Source: Trueperaceae bacterium (GTDB lineage Bacteria; Deinococcota; Deinococci; Deinococcales; Trueperaceae). From it: 64,000 nt of DNA. The notes under the pieces were generated by a model, which was not told where the DNA came from, ran no database searches, and saw nothing but the letters and a program-made list of their open reading frames with translations. The stretch lies in NCBI GenBank assembly GCA_036381595.1, contig DASVCN010000028.1, positions 1-64,000 on the forward strand, given 5' to 3'. The translations under genes were made by a program, and so were the position numbers. This document shows, one piece after another, positions 14,448 to 24,005 of this stretch. Within the stretch, counting starts at the first letter, position 1; the number at the start of each line of letters is the position of its first letter.

Positions 14448-14645
14448 AGCTGCTGCCTCCTCCTCCGGTCGGGCAACCAGGTCCCCCGATCTCCAGCTCA
14501 GTACCGGGGCGAACCCCAGCACCAAGATAAGGGTTGCTGCCGACCGGATGAAGTCGAACGTGGGTGGCGGGATCGCGACTGCGATTAGAACGGCCGCCCC
14601 GTGTAGGACCGCCGCATCGCGCAGTTCGAGTGTGCTGAGCCTGAA

Positions 14646-14993
14646 CTACCGCCCGCCGCGGTACTTGAGCGCCTCCATGAGTTCGTCGACGATCTGCTCG
14701 GTATCGCCTCTGAGGATGGCGGTAGAGACGTGATCGCGGATGTGCGACCTGAGTACCTTCTCGTTGACCTTGCTGATGGCGCCCTGGACAGCGCTGAGCT
14801 GCTTCATCACGTCGACGCAGTAGATGCCCGGGTCTTCGAGCATCCGAAGTACTCCCTCGAGATGCCCACGGGCCCCCTTCAGCCGCCTGACCGCGTCCTT
14901 GCGAGTCTCGTCATCCAGGTGGAGGCAGTCGGCCCCATGAGGCGCGGCAGCTTCGTTGGCTGACCCGGGCTGCGCCGCGTCCATCCGGTCCAT
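14646..14993 (-). CDS. csoR: CsoR-family copper-sensing repressor
   Basis: 115 residues, an all-helical CsoR/RcnR protein. Copper ligands read C59 (GIYCVDVMKQ), H84 and H88 (RSHIRDHV), spacing 25 and 4. That is the Cys-His-His set known from Thermus thermophilus CsoR rather than the usual Cys-His-Cys. Apo-CsoR represses copper genes; Cu(I) releases it. Its ATG overlaps the copZ stop by one base, so it forms a copZ-csoR unit divergent from copA, with GC-rich palindromes between them. Confidence 0.9.
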   Translation of the reverse strand: MDRMDAAQPGSANEAAAPHGADCLHLDDETRKDAVRRLKGARGHLEGVLRMLEDPGIYCVDVMKQLSAVQGAISKVNEKVLRSHIRDHVSTAILRGDTEQIVDELMEALKYRGGR

Positions 14994-15211
14994 CAGTGCC
15001 GAGCGGTTCCGGTTCCCGCTGCGGTAGCCTGGTAGCCTTCTTCCTGCACGGCAGCAACCAGCGCTTCGAGGTCGGCGTCGCCTTCGACTTCCGCGGTCCC
15101 GCTGGCCAGATCGACGCGCACCTGCTCCACGCCATCTACCGACTTCAGGGCCGACTCCACCGCCGCCTGGCAGTGCCCGCACGACATCCCACCGATCTTC
15201 AACTGAGTCAT
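14993..15211 (-). CDS. copZ: CopZ-type heavy-metal-associated (HMA) copper chaperone
   Basis: 72 residues, one HMA domain: KIGGMSCGHCQAAVESAL with the MxCxxC Cu(I) site, then VEQVRVDLASGTAEVEG and a C-terminal EEGYQATAA. It carries Cu(I) in the cytoplasm, probably to CopA. ATG 15211 follows GAGGAGAA. A palindrome sits 16 bp upstream of it. Confidence 0.9.
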   Translation of the reverse strand: MTQLKIGGMSCGHCQAAVESALKSVDGVEQVRVDLASGTAEVEGDADLEALVAAVQEEGYQATAAGTGTARH

Positions 15212-15226
15212 CGAGTTCTCCTCTCG

Positions 15227-15247
15227 CCACCCACTCCGGGTGGGGTG
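15227..15247. promoter_or_regulatory. candidate CsoR operator 1 (copZ-csoR side)
   Basis: CCACCC and GGGTGG arms around ACTCC. CsoR sites are GC-rich inverted repeats of this kind. A TATTCT -10 for the minus-strand unit lies at 15262-15267, so a bound repressor would block the transcript start. Confidence 0.5.
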
Positions 15248-15307
15248 ACTGTCTGACTTCGAGAATAGCATGCTGACTCCGATAGGAACAGTAGCCCGGG
15301 CAAAGAC

Positions 15308-15330
15308 TACCCACCCCCGGTGGGATGGTA
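15308..15330. promoter_or_regulatory. candidate CsoR operator 2 (copA side)
   Basis: CCCACC and GGTGGG arms around CCC, bounded by TAC and GGTA. TAGGAT (15329-15334), a -10 candidate for copA, overlaps its edge. It resembles operator 1. Confidence 0.55.
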
Positions 15331-15383
15331 GGATCGGAGAAACTCCGGGAGCGTCGGCGACCGGCCTACGAGGTGCGATCGAG

Positions 15384-17699
15384 ATGGATGACGAAAACAA
15401 CGATATCAGGCGAACGAATCTCGGCGTACAGGGCATGACCTGCGCCGCCTGCAGCACGAGGGTCGAGCGGGCCCTACTCAAGGTGGACGGAGTACGAGAG
15501 GCGAACGTGAACCTGGCGACCGAGAAGGCTACGGTGAGTTTCGGAGGCTCGGTCGGGCTCGAACAGTTGAAGGAGGCGATCACCCGGGCCGGCTACGGGG
15601 TGCGTGAGGAGCTCTCAGGCGGCGAGGAGGCCGACGCCGAGCGCGAAGCGCGCGAACGGGAGTCGCGGAAGTTGCGCCGGACGGTCGTGGTGGCCGCCAT
15701 CCTCACCGCGCCGATCCTGCTGCTCGAGATGGTTCCGATGATCATCCCGGGGCTGGGCACTCGGCTCCACTCCCTGGTGCCGGACCGAATCTTCAACTAC
15801 CTCTTCTTCCTGCTCGCCACGGTGGTCCAGTTCGGGCCGGGACTTCGCTTCTACCGGCGGGGCTGGCCTGCCCTGCGCGAAGGATCGCCCGACATGAACA
15901 CACTGGTGATGTTGGGCTCGAGCGCCGCCTACGGTTACTCGGTCGTCGCCACCTTCTGGCCCGGCTTGCTCCCGATCGGCACGGCCCACGTCTACTACGA
16001 GGCGGCAGCTACGATCATCACCCTCATCCTGCTGGGCAAGTATTTCGAGGCCCGGGCCAAGGGCCGCACCGGCGACGCCATCCGCCGGCTGCTCGACCTG
16101 AGGCCCGAGACCGCACTTCTGGTGCGTGGCAGCGAGACGGTCGAAGTGCCGGTGGATGAGGTCGCCACCGGCGACATGCTGGCCGTTCGACCCGGCGAGA
16201 GGATCCCGGTCGACGGAACGGTATCGGAGGGATCCTCCTACGTCGACGAATCGATGATCACAGGTGAGCCGCTGCCGGTCCGCAAGGGTGAAGGCGACCA
16301 GGTGGTGGGCGGGACCATGAACAAGACCGGCGCCTTCCGGTTCAGGGCCACTCAGGTGGGAAGCGATACCGTCCTCGCCCGAATCGTGAGGATGGTAGAG
16401 GAGGCCCAGGGCTCGAAGGTGCCGATCCAGCAACTCGCCGACCGGGTGGTGGCGGTGTTCGTGCCGATCGTCCTGGCCGTCGCAGCGCTCACCTTCGCCG
16501 TCTGGCTCCTCTGGGGTCCGCAGCCGGCACTGACCCTGGCGCTGGTCAACGCGGTCGCGGTTCTGATAATCGCCTGCCCCTGCGCGATGGGTCTGGCGAC
16601 CCCTACGTCGATAATGGTGGGTACGGGCAAGGCCGCCGAGATGGGGGCGCTCTTCCGCAACGGCGCGGCCCTGCAGACGTTGCAGGAGACCGGCGTGATC
16701 GCGCTCGACAAGACCGGGACGCTCACCGTTGGGAGGCCCGAACTCACCGACCTGCGACCCGCTGACGACTTCGACCGCTCCCAACTGCTGAGCTGGATGG
16801 CGAGCGTCGAACAGTACTCGGAGCACCCGCTGGGCGAGGCGATAGTGCGGGCCGCGAGGGCGCAAGGACTTGACTCGAGCGCCGCCGACCGATTCGAGGC
16901 GGTCCCCGGCTACGGGGTCGAGGCGCGGGTAGACGGCCACCTCGTTCAACTGGGAGCGGCGCGCTACATGGACGGTCTCGGTATCGGAACGCAACCTTTC
17001 GCAGAGGAGGCGCACCTGCTCGCCGGCGACGGCAAGAGCCCGATATTCGTAGCAGTCGACGGGAAACTCGCAGGCGTCGCCGCCGTGTCCGACCCGCTTC
17101 AGGAGGCCTCGGCCGAGGCTGTGGCAGAACTCCACCGGCAGGGTCTGCGGATCGTGATGGTAACCGGCGACGACCGCACCACCGCCCTCGCCATCGCCCG
17201 CCGTCTGGGCATCGACGAGGTGGTCGCCGAGGTCCTGCCCGAAGGCAAGGTGGCCGCCGTAGAGGAACTCCAGGGGCGTGGCGCCAAGGTGGCGTTCGTG
17301 GGCGACGGTATAAACGATGCACCGGCGTTGGCCCGCGCCGACGTCGGGATCGCCATCGGCACCGGCACCGACATCGCCATCGAGAGCGCCGACCTGATCC
17401 TCATGGCGGGCGACCTCCGCGGTATCCCCAACGCCCTGGCCCTCTCCCGAGTGACGATGACCAACATCCGCCAGAATCTGTTCTGGGCGTTCTTCTACAA
17501 CGTCATCCTCATCCCCGTTGCCGCAGGCGTCCTCTACCCGTTCTTCGGTATCCTGCTCTCCCCCGTCCTGGCAGCGGCCGCCATGGGAGTCTCGAGCGTC
17601 TTCGTACTCACCAACGCTCTGCGTCTTCGCACCTTCCGGGCGCCCATGGGCGCCCCCAGTGGGCAGGTCGAGGTCGAACTGAAGCGTGCGGTCGCGTGA
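15384..17699 (+). CDS. copA: copper-exporting P1B-type ATPase
   Basis: 771 residues. Domains in order: an N-terminal HMA domain ([15 protein letters not shown]), transmembrane helices, the actuator loop ([12 protein letters not shown]), the CPC copper channel motif ([12 protein letters not shown]), phosphorylation site DKTGTLT, the HP motif (SEHPLGEA), [18 protein letters not shown] and two final helices. It pumps Cu(I) out of the cytoplasm. ATG 15384 is preceded by GAGGTG at 8 nt; a longer frame to 15270 would swallow operator 2. It is divergent from copZ-csoR. Confidence 0.95.
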   Translation: MDDENNDIRRTNLGVQGMTCAACSTRVERALLKVDGVREANVNLATEKATVSFGGSVGLEQLKEAITRAGYGVREELSGGEEADAEREARERESRKLRRTVVVAAILTAPILLLEMVPMIIPGLGTRLHSLVPDRIFNYLFFLLATVVQFGPGLRFYRRGWPALREGSPDMNTLVMLGSSAAYGYSVVATFWPGLLPIGTAHVYYEAAATIITLILLGKYFEARAKGRTGDAIRRLLDLRPETALLVRGSETVEVPVDEVATGDMLAVRPGERIPVDGTVSEGSSYVDESMITGEPLPVRKGEGDQVVGGTMNKTGAFRFRATQVGSDTVLARIVRMVEEAQGSKVPIQQLADRVVAVFVPIVLAVAALTFAVWLLWGPQPALTLALVNAVAVLIIACPCAMGLATPTSIMVGTGKAAEMGALFRNGAALQTLQETGVIALDKTGTLTVGRPELTDLRPADDFDRSQLLSWMASVEQYSEHPLGEAIVRAARAQGLDSSAADRFEAVPGYGVEARVDGHLVQLGAARYMDGLGIGTQPFAEEAHLLAGDGKSPIFVAVDGKLAGVAAVSDPLQEASAEAVAELHRQGLRIVMVTGDDRTTALAIARRLGIDEVVAEVLPEGKVAAVEELQGRGAKVAFVGDGINDAPALARADVGIAIGTGTDIAIESADLILMAGDLRGIPNALALSRVTMTNIRQNLFWAFFYNVILIPVAAGVLYPFFGILLSPVLAAAAMGVSSVFVLTNALRLRTFRAPMGAPSGQVEVELKRAVA

Positions 17700-17703
17700 T
17701 ACG

Positions 17704-17763
17704 GCTCCCAGGCGAGAGCGCCAGGGTTGGGACAAATGTCTCTCTGGCCCCTCATCTGGGAGC
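17704..17763 (+). terminator. possible terminator hairpin after copA
   Basis: GCTCCCAG pairs with CTGGGAGC across 44 nt that themselves contain GCCAG and CTGGC. No U-tract. A weak candidate. Confidence 0.3.
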
Positions 17764-17818
17764 GCTAGACTCTGAACGTTCTAAATACGAGATTTCTTTC
17801 GAGAGCGGAAGTGATGTG

Positions 17819-18058
17819 ATGAATACGGTGCCCCCGGAAGGCTTCACCGGTGTTTCCGGCCGAAGCCGCGAGTACAGGTTGAAACGTGACAGCTATGTGT
17901 GGCTGGCAGGCAGCGGCTACCGGCACATGCGCCGCGGCAGCCTGCTTTCGGGCTACCTGCTGCGCCGCAACGAGGTATATCAGAAGCTCGTGCTCGAGAC
18001 GCGCGATGGTGTACTCAACGTGAACGAAGAGGACGTGGAGGCGTTACCTCCCTCCTGA
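17819..18058 (+). CDS. small protein of unknown function
   Basis: 79 residues, basic and soluble: REYRLKRDSYVWLAGSGYRH, then MRRGSLLSGYLLRRNEVYQK and a hydrophilic end. Family not recognised. ATG 17819 has GGAA 8 nt upstream; upstream sequence is AT-richer than usual and probably holds the promoter. It lies between copA and the convergent birA and has the codon character of a real gene (GC-rich third positions). Confidence 0.5.
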   Translation: MNTVPPEGFTGVSGRSREYRLKRDSYVWLAGSGYRHMRRGSLLSGYLLRRNEVYQKLVLETRDGVLNVNEEDVEALPPS

Positions 18059-18063
18059 CCTTC

Positions 18064-18810
18064 TCAGCTGCTCCCGGCGACGGCCGCATCGATCTCCACG
18101 ATGTGGCCGTCACTCACTTCTACCCGGCCTTCGCGCGTCTCCAGCAGCAGGCAGCCTTCGCTGGTCGTGCCGGCACAGCGGCCCAGCAGTGTCCGGTCGC
18201 CCGTCCGCAACCGCACGACCCGCCCCGTCAGCGGATCGAAGCGGGCGAAGCGGTCGGGAAGTCGGGGGTCGATCTTCACGAGTGAGCGCGCCACGGCGGC
18301 CAGTACCAGGTCGGACACATCGGCCGGGTCTAGACCGGGCAGCGCTCCAGCCCCTGGCGGCGGCTCGTTGCGAACGTTGATGCCGACCCCCACCAACAGA
18401 TGGTTCCGGAGGTACTGGCAGAGGATCCCGCCGATCTTCCCGGGGAGTCTGGACATGGGCCCCACGGAAGAAGCCTCGTTCCACAGGTGCAGGTCGTTGG
18501 GCCACTTGAGTGCGATGGCGACGCCTCGGTCGTGGAACGCCTCGGCGATGCCGACCGCTATCGCCAGCGGGAAGTAGGAGGAACGGAGGGAGCCGGACCA
18601 GTCGCTCACCGCCAGCGACTGGTAGGAGCCTCCCGGCCCACTTCGCCACTCGTCCGCTCGCCGCCCCTTTCCCATCGTCTGCGCCCCCGCCCGAACGACC
18701 AGCCGATCGATCTCCTCCCCGGCGATGAGGCGACGGCGCAGCTCCTCCTGGGTCGAGTCGATGACCTCGTGACGCTCTACGCGCCACTCGAGCAAGGGCG
18801 CCTCAGCCAA
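18064..18810 (-). CDS. birA: biotin--[acetyl-CoA-carboxylase] ligase
   Basis: 248 residues of biotin protein ligase without an N-terminal DNA-binding domain (class I). HEVIDSTQEELRRRL is the substrate start; QTMGKGRRADEWRSGPGG is the biotinyl-AMP loop (family GRGRxxxxW); LKWPNDL and KIGGILCQYL are catalytic motifs (K in WPNDL context); VGVGINV follows. It attaches biotin to the acetyl-CoA carboxylase carrier. The ATG overlaps the smc 3' end by 8 nt. Confidence 0.9.
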   Translation of the reverse strand: MAEAPLLEWRVERHEVIDSTQEELRRRLIAGEEIDRLVVRAGAQTMGKGRRADEWRSGPGGSYQSLAVSDWSGSLRSSYFPLAIAVGIAEAFHDRGVAIALKWPNDLHLWNEASSVGPMSRLPGKIGGILCQYLRNHLLVGVGINVRNEPPPGAGALPGLDPADVSDLVLAAVARSLVKIDPRLPDRFARFDPLTGRVVRLRTGDRTLLGRCAGTTSEGCLLLETREGRVEVSDGHIVEIDAAVAGSS

Positions 18811-21800
18811 CGGCTACGGCCTCCGACCGGGCGATCGAGAAGACCCGGCTCACCCCCTGCTCGGTGGTGACTCCCCACATGACGTCGGCCACCTCGAAGG
18901 TCGCCTTCTGATGGGTGATGAGGATGAACTGGGTGCCTCGCTGCGCGAGTCGCGTCAGGAAGTCGCAGTAGCGGCGGATGTTGGCCTCATCCAGCGGGGC
19001 GTCTACTTCGTCGAGAACCGCTATCGGCAGCCCTTGCTGACCGCCTCCCGACATGAGAGCGAAGAGGAACGCCATCGCGCCCATCGTCCGCTCGCCTACC
19101 GAGAGGAGGTTGAGCTGGCGGGTCTGCTTGCCGGGAGGCTGCAGCCGTATGCGCAGGCCCACCGGCCTGCCCTCCTCGCGCTCGACTTCTATATCTGCCT
19201 CGGCGTTCTCGCCGAACAGCTCGATCACGTGCTTGCGGAAGCCGTCCCGCAGCCCGGTCACGCCGGCTTCCAGCCTGGTGTTCGTCTCGTTGTCGAGCTT
19301 CTCGAGAGTGGTGGCGAGCTCGTCGATGGCCAGTTGCGCCTTCTCCGACTCCTCCCGCAGAGAGGCCAGGCGGGCCTCCTCCTGCTCGAGCTCCAGTCCG
19401 GCTCGGTGGTTGACCGCGCCCAGGGCCTCCAGCTCGGCGGTGGCGTCCGAGAGCTGCGCCTTTAGCGCTCGCTCCGAGCCGTCCATCGTAGGGATGCCGC
19501 CGGGGAAGGCGGCGAGCTCCTCGTTGGCGAGTTCCCAGGCCGCTTCGCGTCGGGCCAGCGTGACGTTGATCCTCTCCAGAGCCTCGCCTCTCGCCGCTTG
19601 CGCCTCGGTGAGCCTGGTGAGCCGCTCCTCTAGAGCGGCCAGACTTTCGGCGGCTAGTCGGTACGCCTGCTCCTTCTCCTCGAGGTCGGAGGGGACGGCG
19701 GCCCTCGCCTCCTCGAGCGCCTGGCGCGCCCGGTCGAGTTCGACCGCGGTTCGCTCCGACTCCTGCTCGAGCGTCCGGCGCCGCCCCTCGAGAGCCTCCC
19801 GCCGCTCGAGGTCGCGACGATACTGAGCCCTCGCCGCCTCGAACGCCTGCTGTCGCTCCGCGGCCAGCAGACGCTCCTGACGCCTCTCGGCGAGCTCCCG
19901 TTGGCGCTCCTCTACCCTCTCCCGGCACGACTCGAGTTTCGCTTCGCATTCGGCGAGGGCCGTGGCAGCCGCCTCCAGCCGCTCCTCGTCGACGTGCGAG
20001 AGTGGCGCTTCCATGCCCTCCAATTCGTCGCAGGCTCGCTGGTGCCGGCGTGCCACCTCGGCCAGCAGCTCCCGTCTGGCGGCCTCCTCCTCACGCAGCC
20101 TCGAGAGAACGGCCGCAGCCTCGTCAAGCAGCCTTCGGCCCTCTGCCTCCCGTTCTATGAGGTCACGCGCCCTGGCCTGGAGTTCGGTGAGTTCGGCCTC
20201 GGCTCGTCGAGCCGACCCGGTCGCCTCGGCGGCAGCCGCCTCGGCATCCTCCAGCTCCGCGGCAGCTCCCAGCACCCCGGCCTGGGCCTGCCGCTTACCG
20301 CCGCTCATCGCCCCGTAGCTCTCGACGATGTCCCCCTCCAACGTCACCATCCGAGGTCGAGATCTCTCTCGGCGGGCGATCGCGACCGCGTCGGCCATCG
20401 TCCTCACGATCATCGTGTTGCCCAGGAGTTGGCGCGCCACCGGGGCGAAGCGCTCGTCGGCGTCGATGAGATCGCTGGCCATGCCGATCACTCCTGGTTC
20501 GTCCCGCAGACGCTCGGCGAGCGGGACGGCGCGACCGTCCACCAGGTCGAGGGGCAGGACCGTTACGAAGCCGCCGCCCTTGCGCACTGCGTCGAGCACC
20601 TTCTGGCCGGTGCCCGCGTTGTCGACGACCACGTACTCCATACGGCGGCCCAGGGCCGCTCCGACCGCGCCGAGGTACTCGTCGGGTACTCGCAGCAGAT
20701 CGGCGACCGAGCCGTGGATCCCGCGGATCCCGCTGGAGAGCGCGGTCCGCGGTCCCTGAGCGTAGCCGCGGCGGGCCTCGAACGCCTGGCGGCTGCGTTC
20801 GGCCGCCCGCCCGCGGGCCTGAGCCTCGGCCAACGCGTTGGCGTGACGCGCCTGCGCCTCCTCCAGCTTGCCGCGCAGGGCCGAGAGTTCCTCCCCCAGC
20901 CGCAGGTGGCGATCACGCAGCTCCTGCGCCCGCGCCTCCTGCTGCTCGAGTTCGCTGCCGTCCCGGCCCCGCTCCTCCAGCTCGGCGGCCTGGCGCTCGA
21001 TCTCGGCGAGTTCTCTGTGCAACGCCTCGCGCCGGCTCTCCAGCGCCGCGCTCTGCTGCGCCGCCGCATGGGCGACATTCCTGAGCCGTTCATGCTCCTC
21101 ACGGGCGGTACGCGCCTCCGACTCGGCGGAAGAGCGTTCCTCGAGGGCGATCCCGAGCTGGGCTTCTGCTTCGGCCTGCGCCGCCTCCAGCCGCGCGACG
21201 TCGACGTCGGGCTCCAGCGGCGCCTCGAGCCGTTCGAGAGAGCCGAGTTCCTCCCCTACCGCGGACCGCTGCAGTTCGAGGTCGCGCGAGCGCGCCTCCA
21301 GGTTCTCGACGCGGGCGGCGGCGACACGAACATCCCCGCGCCGGGCTTCACTCTGCGCCATCGCCTCGCGGTAGGCGCGTTCGCTTTCGCTCTGCGCCTG
21401 GCGGCTGGCGCTCAACTCCCCGCGGCCGGCCTCCAGTTCGCTGCGGGCTTCGGCTACTTCGGCCTCGAGTTTGCCCTTGTCCTCCCTGAGAGCCCCGATC
21501 TCCGAGCGCAGGCTCGCTTCGCGGAGCATCGCGAGGGTGTAGCGGAGGCGCAGTGAGTCGCGGGTCAGCTCGGCGTGCCGCTTCGCCCCCTGCGCTTCCT
21601 CCTGCAACCTCCCGATCTGGCGCTCGAGCTCCTGCATCAGGTCCTCGAGGCGTTCGAGGTGAGTCCTGGCGGTCGCCAGACGGTCCTCGGTCTGCTCCCG
21701 TCTCCCGGCCAGCCTCGCCACGCCGGCGGCTTCGGCCACATACTGCAGGAGCTTGGCGGGATCGGCCATCAGCACGCCGCTCACCTCACCCTGACCGATG

Positions 21801-22198
21801 ATCGCCAACCCGCTCTTGCCCAGGCCGCTCCCCGCCAGCTCCTCATCGATGTCGAGGAAGCGGGCGTTCTTGCCGTTCAATCGGAGTCTGCCGGTACCGT
21901 CGCGATGGAGGCTGCGGAAGACCGTCACCTTGCTCTGTCCGCCGCGCAGTTCGAGCTCGACCTCGGCGTAGCCCAGCGACCGCTTGCCGGACGCTCCATG
22001 GAAGATCAGGTCGGTCTTCTCGCCGGCCCTGAACTCCGAGGCTCGACCGCCGCCGCTGGCCCATTTGAGCGCGTCGATGACGTTGCTCTTGCCCGATCCG
22101 TTGGGACCGACGATCGCCGTGATACCGGGGGCGAACTCGACGGTCGTGCGGTTGCCGAAGCTCTTGAAACCGTGGAGGGTCAGCGAAGTCAGCCGCAC
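18803..22198 (-). CDS. smc: chromosome segregation ATPase SMC
   Basis: 1131 residues. Walker A is GPNGSGKS (31-38). A coiled coil runs about 165-470, the hinge (SSGIRGIHGSVADLLRVPDE) lies about 480-620, and a return coiled coil goes to about 980. The head closes with LNLLSVGERTMGAMAF (signature) and IAVLDEVDAPLDEANIRRY (Walker B and D-loop). The signature has LSVGER where most SMC have LSGGEK. SMC dimers compact and segregate the chromosome. It forms an operon with the upstream dipeptidase (stop 22205, 6 nt gap) and with birA downstream. Confidence 0.95.
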   Translation of the reverse strand: MRLTSLTLHGFKSFGNRTTVEFAPGITAIVGPNGSGKSNVIDALKWASGGGRASEFRAGEKTDLIFHGASGKRSLGYAEVELELRGGQSKVTVFRSLHRDGTGRLRLNGKNARFLDIDEELAGSGLGKSGLAIIGQGEVSGVLMADPAKLLQYVAEAAGVARLAGRREQTEDRLATARTHLERLEDLMQELERQIGRLQEEAQGAKRHAELTRDSLRLRYTLAMLREASLRSEIGALREDKGKLEAEVAEARSELEAGRGELSASRQAQSESERAYREAMAQSEARRGDVRVAAARVENLEARSRDLELQRSAVGEELGSLERLEAPLEPDVDVARLEAAQAEAEAQLGIALEERSSAESEARTAREEHERLRNVAHAAAQQSAALESRREALHRELAEIERQAAELEERGRDGSELEQQEARAQELRDRHLRLGEELSALRGKLEEAQARHANALAEAQARGRAAERSRQAFEARRGYAQGPRTALSSGIRGIHGSVADLLRVPDEYLGAVGAALGRRMEYVVVDNAGTGQKVLDAVRKGGGFVTVLPLDLVDGRAVPLAERLRDEPGVIGMASDLIDADERFAPVARQLLGNTMIVRTMADAVAIARRERSRPRMVTLEGDIVESYGAMSGGKRQAQAGVLGAAAELEDAEAAAAEATGSARRAEAELTELQARARDLIEREAEGRRLLDEAAAVLSRLREEEAARRELLAEVARRHQRACDELEGMEAPLSHVDEERLEAAATALAECEAKLESCRERVEERQRELAERRQERLLAAERQQAFEAARAQYRRDLERREALEGRRRTLEQESERTAVELDRARQALEEARAAVPSDLEEKEQAYRLAAESLAALEERLTRLTEAQAARGEALERINVTLARREAAWELANEELAAFPGGIPTMDGSERALKAQLSDATAELEALGAVNHRAGLELEQEEARLASLREESEKAQLAIDELATTLEKLDNETNTRLEAGVTGLRDGFRKHVIELFGENAEADIEVEREEGRPVGLRIRLQPPGKQTRQLNLLSVGERTMGAMAFLFALMSGGGQQGLPIAVLDEVDAPLDEANIRRYCDFLTRLAQRGTQFILITHQKATFEVADVMWGVTTEQGVSRVFSIARSEAVAVG

Positions 22199-22204
22199 GC
22201 GAGC

Positions 22205-23566
22205 CTAGTCCGCGGCGAGTCGCCGCAGCAGTTCTGCCGAGGTGTGGATGCCGCGGAAGTAGTTCTCCAGCATGAAGTGCTCGTTGGGAGCGTGAGCCCC
22301 GTCGGTCTCGAGGCCCATGTCGAGCATGATCACGTCTCCCCCGAGCTCCTTCTGGAAGGTCGCGACCACGGGGATGCTGCCGCCGGTGCGCACGAACTCC
22401 GGGCTCTTGCCCCAGACGGCTTCTATCGCCTGGCTGGCGGTCTCCAGGGCGGGCGACTCGAGCGGCACCACTCCCGGCGGGCCGTCGTTGAGATGCCGCA
22501 CCTCGACCTCCACCCCAGCCGGGGCGAGGCGCCGCAGGTGCTCCCTCAGCAGCTCGAAGATCCGCCTCGGCTGCTGGTCCGGCACCAGGCGACAGGAGAT
22601 CTTCGCCATCGCCTGAGCAGCGATCACCGTCTTCGAACCCTCACCCTGGAAGCCGCCGCCGATGCCGTTGACGTCGAGCGTCGGTCTCGTCCAGATCCGT
22701 TCGATGACGCTGTAGCCGGCTTCGCCCGGGCTGGCTTTCACGCCCACGTTGGCCAGGAACCGCTTCTCGTCGAAGGGCAACTTCGCCAACGACTCGCGCT
22801 CCCGTTCGGTAATCGGCTGAACGTCGTCGTAGAAGCCGGGCACGGTGATCCTGCCTTCGTCGTCGTGTAACCCCGCGATCATCCGCGCGAGGGCGTTGAT
22901 GGCGTTGGGGACCGCACCGCCGTAGGCACCGGAATGTAGGTCGCGGTCGGCCGCCTTCACCCTGACCTCCACGTAGACGATCCCCCTGAGCCCGTAGGTG
23001 AGGCTGGGCTGATCGGGGCCCAGCATGGCCCCGTCGGAAATGAGCACGATATCGGCGGCGAGTCGTTCACGGTTCGCCTCGATGAAGGGCGCCAGGTTCG
23101 TCGAACTCACCTCTTCCTCCCCCTCGACGAGGAAGAGGATGTTGAGCTTCGTCCCGGGCTGCGCGTCGAGAAGCGCCTCGACCGCTTTCAGGTGGGCGTA
23201 GACTTGTCCCTTGTCGTCGCTGGCCCCGCGGGCGATCAGTCGGCCGTCCGTCACCGTCGGCTCGAACGGCGGGTGCTCCCACAGGTCGAACGGATCGGGC
23301 GGCTGCACGTCGTAGTGGCCGTAGATGAGGACGGTGGGAGCGTTCTCGTCGACGCGACGTTCGGCCAGGACCAGTGGGTGGCCGGGAGTGTCGTGCACTT
23401 CGCTCGTGAAGCCGAGCGCGTCGAATCGCTCCTTGAGGTACTCCGCGGCCCGTCTCACGTCCCCCTTGTGCTTCGGGTCGGCCGAGACCGAGGGGATGCG
23501 GAGGAATTCGATCAGTTCTTCGAGGTGGCGCTCACGGTTGCGAGCCAGGTAGGACTCTAACGGCAT
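22205..23566 (-). CDS. M20-family dipeptidase
   Basis: 453 residues of the M20/CNDP-type metallopeptidase. Metal residues appear in VLIYGHYDVQPPDP (His and Asp), RGASDDKGQVYAHL (bridging Asp), FLVEGEEEVSS (Glu pair: catalytic base and ligand) and a late HAPNEHF. The lid domain is near residues 190-300. It hydrolyses dipeptides or aminoacyl bonds with two Zn or Mn. ATG 23566 is chosen because TATACT (23574-23579) is 7 nt upstream, a leaderless start; an in-frame ATG at 23632 would overlap hspR. Confidence 0.88.
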   Translation of the reverse strand: MPLESYLARNRERHLEELIEFLRIPSVSADPKHKGDVRRAAEYLKERFDALGFTSEVHDTPGHPLVLAERRVDENAPTVLIYGHYDVQPPDPFDLWEHPPFEPTVTDGRLIARGASDDKGQVYAHLKAVEALLDAQPGTKLNILFLVEGEEEVSSTNLAPFIEANRERLAADIVLISDGAMLGPDQPSLTYGLRGIVYVEVRVKAADRDLHSGAYGGAVPNAINALARMIAGLHDDEGRITVPGFYDDVQPITERERESLAKLPFDEKRFLANVGVKASPGEAGYSVIERIWTRPTLDVNGIGGGFQGEGSKTVIAAQAMAKISCRLVPDQQPRRIFELLREHLRRLAPAGVEVEVRHLNDGPPGVVPLESPALETASQAIEAVWGKSPEFVRTGGSIPVVATFQKELGGDVIMLDMGLETDGAHAPNEHFMLENYFRGIHTSAELLRRLAAD

Positions 23567-23573
23567 GAAGGGC

Positions 23574-23579
23574 AGTATA
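23574..23579 (-). promoter_or_regulatory. -10 box of leaderless dipeptidase gene
   Basis: TATACT, 7 nt before ATG 23566. It lies at the 3' end of hspR, giving the dipeptidase-smc-birA unit its own promoter. Confidence 0.5.
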
Positions 23580-23582
23580 CCC

Positions 23583-24002
23583 TCAGCCTTCGTTCTCTCC
23601 GGAGCCGTCAGTCGGCGAAGGAAGGGCTTCACGGAAGCTCTTCATCCGGTCCTGGAGGGCGCCCTGGAGCTCGGTGATGCGGTTCTCCATGTTGTCCTGG
23701 AGCTGGTCGAGCTTGCGCCTCAGCTTGATGATCTCCTCCACCCCGGCGAGGTTCACGCCCAGCTCCTGGGTGAGCCGGCGGATCTCTCGCAACTGTTCGA
23801 TGTCGCGTTGGGAGTAGAGCCTCGTCTTGCCGGCGCTGCGGCTCGGCTCGATGAGCCCCTTCCGTTCGTAGAGGCGCAAGGTCTGAGGGTGCATGTCGAC
23901 TAGTTCGGCTGCCACGCTGATCACGTAGAGCGGCTTGTCCCGGTCGATGGCGGCCTGGTTGTCGACGTTGCGGTCAATCGTGTTGTTGTCGTCCTCGGCC
24001 AT
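23583..24002 (-). CDS. hspR: heat-shock repressor HspR (MerR type)
   Basis: 139 residues. [20 protein letters not shown], then [20 protein letters not shown] and [11 protein letters not shown] form the MerR helix-turn-helix with the HspR signature ([21 protein letters not shown]). A coiled coil follows. HspR, aided by DnaK, represses chaperone genes at HAIR boxes. It lies 3 nt after dnaJ, as in dnaJ-hspR operons. No clear HAIR inverted repeat was found upstream of dnaJ. Confidence 0.92.
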   Translation of the reverse strand: MAEDDNNTIDRNVDNQAAIDRDKPLYVISVAAELVDMHPQTLRLYERKGLIEPSRSAGKTRLYSQRDIEQLREIRRLTQELGVNLAGVEEIIKLRRKLDQLQDNMENRITELQGALQDRMKSFREALPSPTDGSGENEG

Positions 24003-24005
24003 CCG

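Noticed and set aside
15615-17735. Long open frame antisense to copA
   Set aside because: Shadow frame; it lies opposite every copA motif and has His/Gln-rich nonsense-like composition.
19901-21556. Long open frame antisense to smc
   Set aside because: It is a GC-rich shadow of the smc coiled-coil, repetitive, with no family motifs.
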